Shown here in pieces: positions 1 through 6,300 of a stretch of 8,084 bases of DNA. Source of the DNA: Porphyromonadaceae bacterium UBA3318 (lineage in GTDB: Bacteria; Bacteroidota; Bacteroidia; Bacteroidales; Muribaculaceae); NCBI GenBank assembly GCA_002361235.1, contig DESI01000071.1, forward strand, positions 1 through 8,084, in the 5' to 3' direction. Numbering within the stretch: position 1 is the stretch's first letter; each line of letters begins with the position of its first letter. The position numbers and the translations under genes are program-made. The notes under the pieces are model-generated. The model was given only the letters and a program-made list of their open reading frames with translations, was not told where the DNA came from and did not search any database.

Positions 1-33
1 AGCACCTTCTCTCTTTATATGGTGTTTTGTTGT

Positions 34-183
34 TTACTTCAATGCGTCCTTAACTGCATCGTTGGGTACCATCTCCTCTTTGAAGACGTAAGCGCCGGTC
101 TTCGGCGACTTCTCCATCTTGATTACTTTCGAATATGTACGGCCCTCACCTTTCTGGATAGAGGCCACTGTTTTCTTTGCCAT
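34..183 (-). CDS. DUF4295 family small basic protein (49 aa)
   Basis: The gene encodes a 49-residue lysine-rich protein beginning MAKKTVASIQ and ending NDAVKDALK. It matches my recollection of the DUF4295 family: MAKKTVA start, central KVIKMxKSPKTGAY block, and KEEMVPND near the end. The family is found in Bacteroidota directly after the L33 gene; its function is not established, although its size, charge and location suggest association with the ribosome. The ATG at 183-181 lies 13 bp after the rpmG stop, and the frame ends at TAA (36-34), so it is full length for the family. No Shine-Dalgarno sequence is visible, so it is probably translated from the rpmB-rpmG message. In many Bacteroidota ftsY follows; only 33 bp remain in the window, with no recognisable start. 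Confidence 0.9.
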   Translation of the reverse strand: MAKKTVASIQKGEGRTYSKVIKMEKSPKTGAYVFKEEMVPNDAVKDALK

Positions 184-196
184 TGGTCAGGGGGTA

Positions 197-385
197 TTAT
201 TTGATTTCCTTGTGGATGGTGTACTTCTTCAGGATCGGGTTGTACTTCTTGAGTTCCAGACGACCTGTAGTGTTCTTGCGGTTCTTGGTGGTGATGTAAC
301 GTGACATACCGGGCATGCCGCTTGCCTTATGTTCGGTGCATTCCAGGATTACCTGAACGCGATTACCTTTTGCTTTCTTTGCCAT
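197..385 (-). CDS. rpmG: 50S ribosomal protein L33
   Basis: This 62-residue protein is ribosomal protein L33 of the large subunit, which sits near the E site. Visible family features are the basic N-terminus MAKKAKGNRVQVILECTEHK, the central RYITTKNRKNTTGRLELKKYNP block and the end LKKYTIHKEIK, which parallels HVIYKEAK of the E. coli protein. It has a single cysteine and no CxxC pairs, so it is the zinc-independent (C-) form. The ATG (385-383) follows the rpmB stop by 15 bp, and the DUF4295 gene starts 13 bp after its stop, which supports one transcript. No Shine-Dalgarno sequence is seen. The length is normal for the Bacteroidota form. Confidence 0.97.
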   Translation of the reverse strand: MAKKAKGNRVQVILECTEHKASGMPGMSRYITTKNRKNTTGRLELKKYNPILKKYTIHKEIK

Positions 386-400
386 TTTGTTCGCGATGCT

Positions 401-664
401 TTAGAAGGAAAGAATTTTGATATCACGAAGGTCGAGGTTGCCCTCGGCTTCAGCCTTACGGATAGCGGCGTTGAGACCGATCTTGTTGATGGTGCGCAGT
501 GCTGCGCAGCTCAGGGTCAGCTCTATCCACATGTTCTGCTCTACCCAATAGAATTTCTTCGTGTGCAAGTTTACCTCGAACTTGCGTTTCGTGCGGCGCT
601 TCGAGTGGGAAACGTTGTTGCCCACCGATGCCTTTTTGCCTGTGATCTGACAAGTTTTAGCCAT
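401..664 (-). CDS. rpmB: 50S ribosomal protein L28
   Basis: This 87-residue protein is ribosomal protein L28 of the large subunit. The N-terminal signature MAKTCQITGKKASVGNNVSH is typical (E. coli: CQVTGKRPVTGNNRSH). It is followed by the basic SKRRTKRKFEVNLHTKKFYW segment that corresponds to ATKRRFLPNLHSHRFW. Only one N-terminal cysteine is present, so it is the zinc-free type. It is the first gene of the minus-strand unit rpmB-rpmG-DUF4295, an order conserved in Bacteroidota. A 372-bp intergenic region upstream contains a good Bacteroidota promoter candidate, giving a predicted leader of about 125 nt. Confidence 0.97.
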   Translation of the reverse strand: MAKTCQITGKKASVGNNVSHSKRRTKRKFEVNLHTKKFYWVEQNMWIELTLSCAALRTINKIGLNAAIRKAEAEGNLDLRDIKILSF

Positions 665-797
665 GGCTGTAACTTATTCTTGTTTCGATGTGAATACTAT
701 AAATGAATTCTATCATTTGTGTAGACATCTCAGTTCTCATATCATCGCTGAATGCATCTTTTTCAGCAACTTTTCAGGATGCTCCACAAAACGTCTG

Positions 798-829
798 CAA
801 AATTACAAAAAAATTCCGACATCACCAAG
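798..829 (-). promoter_or_regulatory. Probable Bacteroidota-type promoter of the rpmB operon
   Basis: On the minus strand the sequence reads TTGG (828-825), 19 nt of spacer, then TAATTTTG (805-798). This matches the Bacteroidota primary-sigma consensus TTTG/TTG, N19-20, TAnnTTTG, with a full match at the -7 element and a partial match at -33. The predicted start of transcription is near position 790, giving a leader of roughly 125 nt before the rpmB ATG at 664. It lies just downstream, in transcription order, of the putative terminator at 858-890, as expected at a junction between two units. The call rests on motif and position only. Confidence 0.55.
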
Positions 830-857
830 AAAACGGACAAATAAACCTGCAAAACAA

Positions 858-890
858 GGCAAAAGCCGCGCAAAGCCGCGGGCTTTTGCC
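858..890 (-). terminator. Probable intrinsic terminator downstream of the lpxA-like gene
   Basis: GGCAAAAGCC (858-867) pairs perfectly with GGCTTTTGCC (881-890). The stem can be extended by three inner pairs (868-870 with 877-879) across a one-base bulge. Read on the minus strand, the hairpin is followed by a T-rich run (TTGTTTTG), while the plus-strand exit has no such run, so orientation fits transcripts arriving from the lpxA side. It lies about 150 bp after the lpxA stop and just before the rpmB promoter candidate. The U-tract is imperfect, and the hairpin also belongs to the palindrome family described elsewhere, so it could be a repeat element that happens to sit here. Confidence 0.5.
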
Positions 891-910
891 ACAGTCAAGA
901 CACTGTGCCT

Positions 911-1036
911 TACGCCCGCGGCCCTGTGCCGTCATTACTGTGTCCACAGCCCGCGGATGTTGGTGCTGTCCTTACTGTGTCCCAGCCCGCGGATGTTGGT
1001 GCCGTCCTTACTGTGCCTCAAGCCCGCGGCTTGAGG
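911..1036. repeat. Imperfect tandem repeat of about 36 bp with GCCCGCGG cores
   Basis: The octamer GCCCGCGG occurs at 914, 949, 985 and 1022, giving spacings of 35, 36 and 37 bp. Between cores the units share the block gtcNttactgtg, and the middle two units are nearly identical over about 30 bp (ATGTTGGTGC then GTCCTTACTGTG). Each core contains the palindrome CCGCGG. The array fills most of the space between the lpxA stop and the terminator candidate. Spacings that are not multiples of three and the absence of a credible gene argue that it is non-coding. Confidence 0.85.
1016..1036. repeat. Perfect hairpin abutting the lpxA stop codon
   Basis: CCTCAAGCC (1016-1024) and GGCTTGAGG (1028-1036) form a 9-bp perfect stem around the 3-nt loop CGC. 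The base next to the stem, 1037, is the last base of the lpxA TAA stop. On the minus strand the hairpin is followed by CACAGTAAGG, with no U-tract, so it does not look like a standard intrinsic terminator. It may protect the mRNA 3' end or may be a mobile palindromic repeat; it also provides the last core of the 36-bp array. Confidence 0.75.
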
Positions 1037-1837
1037 TTACATCATGTCGCGGTCGTCCAGACGGATGGCGGCGATCTTGTATTTGTGGTTGCGTACGAAG
1101 TTCACTATGGCGTCGCGTTCCGGGCCCTGGTCCACGTCGGCCTCGATACGCCGCAAGGCGTTAAATGTCGATGTGTTGCTCTGGTATATATGCCGGAAGC
1201 ATTTCGCGATGTTGTCGATGGTCTCCTCCGGGAACTTACCCTTGCGCAGTATGTAGGCGTTGACGCCGTAATACACTATCGGGTTGTGTGCCATCACTGC
1301 ATACGGGGGTACATTGCTGTTGACGCGGCAACCGCCCTTGATCAGCACCCACTGTCCTATCTCGCAACCCTCGTGCACCAAGGCCGAGCTGCTGAGTATG
1401 CAGAAGTCGTTGATCTTCACTTCGCCGGCAACCTTGACCGAATTGCCGAGCACCACATGATTGCCGATCTGCGAGTCATGGCCGATGTGTGTCTGAGCCA
1501 TGATGAAAGAGTCGTTGCCGATGATGGTGGCGCGGTCCTTGTATATGGACCGGTTGATGATTACGTGTTCGCGGATGGTGTTGTTGTCACCTATCACCAC
1601 GCCCGACGCATCGCCTTTCCAGCGGAAGTCCTGTGGCGTGGCTGCGATGATGCAACCTTCATAGAAGTGGCAGTTTCTGCCGATACGTGCCCCGTCTAAT
1701 ATCGAGACATGGGGGCGGACCACACAGCCGTCGCCTATTACGGTGTTCTTGTCGATGTAGGCGAAAGCCATTACCGTTACATTCTCGCCTATCTGCGCCT
1801 CCGGGTGCACATAGGCCAATGGACTGATTGTGTTCAT
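1037..1837 (-). CDS. lpxA: LpxA-family acyl-ACP--UDP-N-acetylglucosamine O-acyltransferase
   Basis: This 266-residue protein belongs to the LpxA family, which transfers a 3-hydroxyacyl chain from acyl-ACP to the 3-OH of UDP-GlcNAc in the cytoplasm, the first step of lipid A synthesis. Left-handed beta-helix hexapeptide repeats fill residues 5-175 (for example AQIGEN, TVIGDG, ARIGRN, VVIGDN, SQIGNH, CEIGQW), followed by a helical tail. THIGHD carries H117 and H120, equivalent to E. coli H122 and the catalytic H125; PQD (68-70) and N193 are also kept. G169 corresponds to E. coli G173, the chain-length site, compatible with a long acyl chain. Unusual points are E139 where E. coli has H144, VHEG instead of VHQF (155-158), and ILRKGKF instead of LKRRGF near 196-202. 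The usual GIIR-like end is replaced by AAIRLDDRDMM. The start follows a 142-bp hairpin-rich spacer and has no Shine-Dalgarno. It could be a paralogue rather than the main LpxA. Confidence 0.85.
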   Translation of the reverse strand: MNTISPLAYVHPEAQIGENVTVMAFAYIDKNTVIGDGCVVRPHVSILDGARIGRNCHFYEGCIIAATPQDFRWKGDASGVVIGDNNTIREHVIINRSIYKDRATIIGNDSFIMAQTHIGHDSQIGNHVVLGNSVKVAGEVKINDFCILSSSALVHEGCEIGQWVLIKGGCRVNSNVPPYAVMAHNPIVYYGVNAYILRKGKFPEETIDNIAKCFRHIYQSNTSTFNALRRIEADVDQGPERDAIVNFVRNHKYKIAAIRLDDRDMM

Positions 1838-1870
1838 AATAGTGGAGTTTTATGGTATATTTGCCCGTTG

Positions 1871-1890
1871 ATAGGCCCCTCCGGGCCTAT
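1871..1890. repeat. Perfect 8-bp hairpin in the efflux-lpxA spacer
   Basis: ATAGGCCC (1871-1878) and GGGCCTAT (1883-1890) pair perfectly around the loop CTCC. The hairpin sits 34 bp upstream of the lpxA start codon on the minus strand, so it would lie in the leader or the intercistronic RNA. There is no U-tract on either side. It is the first of three adjacent hairpins in the 142-bp spacer 1838-1979. Confidence 0.7.
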
Positions 1891-1906
1891 AGGCTGATCG
1901 GTACCC

Positions 1907-1928
1907 CAAGGCTCCGCAAGGAGCCTTG
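1907..1928. repeat. Perfect 9-bp hairpin with GCAA loop (plus strand)
   Basis: CAAGGCTCC (1907-1915) and GGAGCCTTG (1920-1928) pair perfectly around GCAA; as RNA on the plus strand this would be a GNRA tetraloop, while on the transcribed minus strand the loop reads TTGC. No U-tract follows. It is the middle hairpin of the three between the outer-membrane channel gene and the lpxA-like gene. Confidence 0.7.
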
Positions 1929-1943
1929 AGGTGAGTATCGATA

Positions 1944-1968
1944 CGGAAGCCGCGGGCTTCCGCCACAG
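1944..1968. repeat. Hairpin with GCC-GCG-GGC core and CACAG flank
   Basis: CGGAAGCC (1944-1951) and GGCTTCCG (1955-1962) form a perfect stem around GCG, followed on the plus strand by CACAG (1964-1968). The same core and the same flanking CACAG occur at 858-894 and, inverted, at 1036-1011, with different stem sequences. It lies 18 bp beyond the stop of the outer-membrane channel gene. On the minus strand no U-tract follows, so terminator function is doubtful. A 10-bp palindrome GTATCGATAC (1935-1944) overlaps its edge. Confidence 0.65.
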
Positions 1969-1979
1969 CGTTTGTATTA

Positions 1980-3356
1980 TTAACGGCCTCCGCCTACGGC
2001 CTGGTAGAGCGAAATGCACGCCGACACCTTGTTGTGCCAGCAGCTCAGGCTCGACATCTGGGCGTTCAGCAGGCTTGACTGGGCCGTCAAAACTTCCAGG
2101 TAGGTCGTTTTCTGGTCCAAAGATAATAATTCCTGCGTATATTCCACAGATTTTTCCAGACTTTCTATCTGTTTTAGCACATATTCGCGCTTTTCGTGGT
2201 TGTTCCGGTACTTCGAGAGGGCGTCGCTGACGTCAGCCGAGGCCGAAAGGACGGTATTCTCGAAGGTGTTCATGGCCTGCTGCTGGCGCAGTTTGGCCAC
2301 CTTCAGGTTGGCTATGTTCTGACCGCGCGAGAAGAGGGGTGCCGTCAGCTGACCGGCCAACTGCAGGAAGAACTTGCCTGGATTCTGCACCATCGAGCCA
2401 AGCATATTGGTGAAACCGCCCTGCGCCGTGATGTTGAGGCTGGGATAGAATGCCGCGCGGGCCGAGCTGGTATTGTAGTAAGCGGCTGCGAGTCCTCGCT
2501 CGGCGGCACGCACGTCGGGACGCTGCGCCAGATAGCTCATGGGAACGCCTCGGTCGGGGTCCACAGGAAGGTTGAACTCAAGGCTGCCGGTCACGTCATA
2601 GTCGTTGTAATGCTCGTGCAGCAGCAACGCCATAGTGTTGTTCAGCTCGTGTATGTTCTGGCGTATGTCGGGAATCGACGACATGATGCTCCAGTAGTTT
2701 GCGGCGCTCTGCACCACAGCGGCCTCGTTGACGTAGGCGGCCTCCTTCATCAGCTTCATCGACTCCACCTGATCCTTCCATATCACGGAAGTGTGCTCGG
2801 TCAGATCAAGCTGCTGGTGCAGCAGCACGAGGCTGTAGTACACGTTGGCCACGGCCGAGATTACCTGCGAGCGTGTGGCAGCCTGATATTCCTCCATCTG
2901 CTCCAGCGATACCTTGGCGCCGCGTTTGCGGTTCAGGATCTTGCCGAATACGTCTATCTCCCACTGCACCGACAGGGGAATGGTGTAGGTCCATGTGTCC
3001 ATGTTGCCGCTGCCGTACTTGGCGGCGCCACCGTTGGGACTCAGAGCGACTGCCGGGAAATAGCTCAGCTTGGCTCCCTGCAGCTGTGCCTGCGCCATCT
3101 TCACGTTCAGCACGGCGTTGTCTATGTCGGTGTTCTGCTCCAGAGCCTTGCGGATGTACCCCTGCAGGATCGGGTCGGTAAACACCTGCTCCCAGCCCAG
3201 GTAGGGCAGCGACAGTGAGTCCACTGTCTGCTGCTCGGCCTGTGCCAGCTCGTTGACATACCGGTTCTCCACCGGCATCTCGTATTTCTTGTATATGCCG
3301 CAGCTTGTCAGCATCACCGACGCCACTGCAACAATTATGTATTTACTTGCTTTCAT
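1980..3356 (-). CDS. RND efflux outer-membrane lipoprotein channel (NodT/OprM type)
   Basis: This 458-residue protein is the outer-membrane exit duct of a tripartite efflux pump (TolC/OprM/NodT superfamily). Residues 1-19 are a lipoprotein signal with the lipobox LTSC, so C19 is the predicted lipidated residue. After a short variable region, two repeated helical-barrel halves follow. GWEQVFTDPILQGYIRKAL (54-72) and PLSVQWEIDVFGK (127-139) mark the first half. RPDVRAAE (279-286), ARAAFYPSLNIT (299-310) and TYLEVLTAQSSLLNAQ (418-433) are well-known family motifs of the second half, and the end YQAVGGGR is also typical. Length is normal for the family. It follows the RND pump gene after 43 bp and is the third gene of the efflux operon. 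Upstream of its ATG there is only a weak purine-rich stretch (AAGAGAAAAG) next to a 7-bp tandem repeat. Substrates cannot be told from sequence. Confidence 0.96.
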   Translation of the reverse strand: MKASKYIIVAVASVMLTSCGIYKKYEMPVENRYVNELAQAEQQTVDSLSLPYLGWEQVFTDPILQGYIRKALEQNTDIDNAVLNVKMAQAQLQGAKLSYFPAVALSPNGGAAKYGSGNMDTWTYTIPLSVQWEIDVFGKILNRKRGAKVSLEQMEEYQAATRSQVISAVANVYYSLVLLHQQLDLTEHTSVIWKDQVESMKLMKEAAYVNEAAVVQSAANYWSIMSSIPDIRQNIHELNNTMALLLHEHYNDYDVTGSLEFNLPVDPDRGVPMSYLAQRPDVRAAERGLAAAYYNTSSARAAFYPSLNITAQGGFTNMLGSMVQNPGKFFLQLAGQLTAPLFSRGQNIANLKVAKLRQQQAMNTFENTVLSASADVSDALSKYRNNHEKREYVLKQIESLEKSVEYTQELLSLDQKTTYLEVLTAQSSLLNAQMSSLSCWHNKVSACISLYQAVGGGR

Positions 3357-3367
3357 CTTTTCTCTTA

Positions 3368-3398
3368 ATTATGCATTATGCATTGTGCATTATGCATT
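3368..3398. repeat. Four tandem 7-bp repeats (ATTATGC) before the channel gene
   Basis: The plus strand reads ATTATGC, ATTATGC, ATTGTGC, ATTATGC and a final ATT, that is four heptamers with one base change. The array occupies most of the 43-bp gap between the RND pump stop and the start of the outer-membrane channel gene, ending 11 bp from that start codon. It therefore lies in the translation initiation region of the channel gene. Similar ATTATGCATT runs are, as I recall, common between genes in Bacteroidales genomes. Confidence 0.85.
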
Positions 3399-3399
3399 C

Positions 3400-6300
3400 T
3401 CAACTCTCCTTGCTGTACTGCGTGATCTCGGATCCCAGTCCGCTGTTGTCGGTGTCCTTCCACTTCATCGGGGTGAACTTCTCCTGCAGCATCTGCAATG
3501 CCACGAACAGTGCGGGCACCATCATCAGCTGCAGTATCATGCCGATCAACATACCGCCGATGGCACCTGAACCCAATGCACGATAACCGTTGGCGCCTGC
3601 GCCCGTGGCAAACATCATAGGCAACAGACCGATGATCATGGCCATTGATGTCATAAGGATAGGACGCAGACGGGCTGCGGCTCCGAGGATGGCCGACTTA
3701 ACGATCGACACTCCTGCACGGCGTCGCTCAAGGGCGAACTCTACGATAAGGATGGCGTTCTTGGCCAACAGACCGATAAGCATGATCAACGCAATCTGCA
3801 GATAGATGTTGTTGTCTATTCCCATGAACTTGGCGAAGACGAAGCTACCCATCAGTCCGAAAGGCACGGAGAGGATAACCGCCCAGGGTATGATGTACGA
3901 TTCATACTGTGCGCTCAGCAGCAGGTAGACGAACAGCAGCACCAGCGCGAATACATAGCCGGTAGAGCTGGATCCCTGCTTTGCCTCCTCGCGGGTCAGA
4001 CCCGAGTAGTCGTAACCGAATCCGACGGGCAGCGTCTCGGCTGCTACCTGCTCGATGGCGGCGATGGCGTCGCCCGACGATGCGCCCGGAGCCGGCGAAC
4101 CGGTCACGGAAATGGAGGTAAACATGTTGAAGCGGTTGATGATGTCAGGGCCGTACACGCGCGTCAGCTTCACGAAGTTGTCGATCGGGGCCATGGTGGC
4201 ACCGTTGCGCACCTTGATGCGCTTCAGCGTCTCGGGCGATACACGGGCCTCCGGATTGGCCTGCATCATGACACGGTACAGCTTGCCGAACTTGTTGAAG
4301 TTCGAGATGTACATACCGCCGTAGTAACCCTGCAGAGTGCTGAGGATGGCGTTCTGCGTCAGTCCGGCCTGTTTGATCTTCGCCACGTCCAGCTCGACCA
4401 GATACTGCGGGTACGAAGGGTTGAACGTCGAGTATGCCATGGCAATCTCGGGACGGGCGTTGAGCGCGGCGATAAAATTCTGGTAAACCTTGAAGAAGTT
4501 GGTCAGGTCGCCGCCGGTCTTGTCCTGCAGTCGGATCTCGAAACCGGACGTTACCGAGTAACCGGAAATCATAGGAGGCTGGAAGAACATGATACGTCCG
4601 TCGGGAATCTGTGCGGTCTTGGCAAAGAGCTGCTGCAGGATGGCCTGCGCGCTCTCGGTCTTCTCGTCACGTTCCTCCCAGGGCTTCAGCTTGATGATGA
4701 ACGATCCGTAGGTGTTGCCCTGGCCGGAGACGAACGAGTAGCCGGTTATGGCGTTACGCACCTGGATGGCGGGGATGGTGCCGCATATCGAGTCCACGCG
4801 GTCCATGACGCGCTTGGTGCGCTCCATCGACGTTGCGGGCGGCATGTCCACAACGCCCATGATGGTACCCGTGTCCTCGTTGGGCACCAGCGAGGTCGGC
4901 GTTATGGCCATGAGCCATACCAGCAGCGCGCACGCGGCGGCTACCGAGCCGAAGCTGAGCCACTTATGATTGATAACCCAGGAGATACCCTTGGTGTATT
5001 TGTTCTGCAGCTTATGGAACACGTTGTTGAACGCGTCGATGAAGTTCTTCTGGAACATGCCGATTACGCCGAGCACGGCCACTGCGATGGCCAGACAGCT
5101 CAGGGCCACGTTCTCGAACTCATACCATCCCAATACCAGGAACACGATGGCGGCGAGCAGCAGCAGGCTCGTCACCCATGCGGGGAACTGGAAACCGAGG
5201 CGTTTCTTGTATGTCTGTTTCAGCACTTCGCCGGTGGCGGAGTATGCCTCCTTCATGCGTTCGCCGAGTGGCTTGGGTTCCTCGTCGTCGGCGACGTGGG
5301 GCTTCAGGAACAGGGCGCACAGTGCCGGCGACAGCGTCAATGCGTTGACGGCCGACAGGAAGATGGCCATGGCCATGGTGAGTCCGAACTGGCGGTAGAA
5401 CACTCCCGATGTGCCGCCGATAAACGACACGGGGATGAACACAAGCATCATGACCAGCGTGATGGAGATCAGCGCGGATGCAATCTCGTTCATGGCGTCG
5501 ATGGCCGCCATGCGCGACGATTTATACCCCTGGTCAAGCTTGGCGTGCACCGCCTCCACCACCACTATGGCGTCGTCCACCACAATCGCGATGGCCAACA
5601 CAAGGGCGGAGAGTGTCAGCAGGTTCAGCGAGAACCCGAATATATACATCAGGAAGAACGTACCTATCAATGCCACCGGAATGGCAATCATAGGAATCAG
5701 CGTGCTCCGGAAGTCCTGAAGGAAGATGAACACTACCAGGAACACCAGCAGGAACGCCTCGATCAGGGTCTTGATCACCTCGTGGATTGAAGCGAACAGG
5801 AACTGGTTCACGTCCATGGTGGTGATGATCTTGATGCCTTCGGGGGCATCCTTCTGGAACTTGTCAAGCTCGGCCTGGATGTCGTTCACCACCTGTGTGG
5901 CGTTCGATCCCGGGGCCTGCATTATCATGGCAGCCACACCAATCTTACCGTTGGTCGTAGAGTGGAATCCGTACGAGAGTCGGCCCAGTTCCACATCGGC
6001 CACGTCGCTCAGGCGCAGAATCTCGCCTTCCGGAGTGGCGCGGATTATGATGTCGCCGAATTCCTTCTCGTCAGTCAGACGTCCCTTGTAACGCATCACG
6101 TACTGGAACGACTGGTCGCCGTTCTCGCCGAACTGGCCGGGGGCGGCCTCGATGTTCTGCTCGGCCAGTGCGGCGGTTATGTCACCGGGCATCAGCCCGT
6201 ACTGGGCCATGGCCTCGGGCTTGAGCCATATACGCATCGAATAATCGGCACCCATCACCATCGCCTCGCCCACACCGGGCACACGCTTGATTACGGGGAT

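Noticed and set aside
1..33. Start of ftsY downstream of the DUF4295 gene
   Set aside because: ftsY is expected here from Bacteroidota gene order, but the 33 bases on the minus strand show no convincing start codon or coding sequence.
911..1036. CRISPR array, because the repeat period is near 36 bp
   Set aside because: There are no unique spacers between repeats: the units are contiguous and the inter-core sequence is itself repeated. No cas gene is nearby.
1016..1036. Intrinsic terminator directly after the lpxA stop
   Set aside because: The stem is perfect, but neither strand has a T-tract after it; the hairpin at 858-890 is a better candidate.
663..1164. Small plus-strand genes in the rpmB-lpxA intergenic region (frames starting at 663 and 703)
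   Set aside because: They overlap the promoter, hairpin and repeat array, have low-complexity translations with repeat-derived peptides, and no plausible start signals.
905..1699. Long plus-strand open frame across the 36-bp repeats and the lpxA-like gene
   Set aside because: It is antisense to a clear LpxA family gene, its protein shows no family features, and its first part is only the translated tandem repeat.
2196..3218. Plus-strand open frame of 340 codons antisense to the outer-membrane channel gene
   Set aside because: The minus-strand frame has full NodT/OprM motifs; the plus frame is His/Val/Gly-rich shadow sequence caused by GC-biased codons.
4966..5790. Plus-strand open frame of 274 codons antisense to the RND pump gene
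   Set aside because: It is His/Gln/Glu-rich with no recognisable domain, opposite a well-supported transporter gene; it is a shadow.
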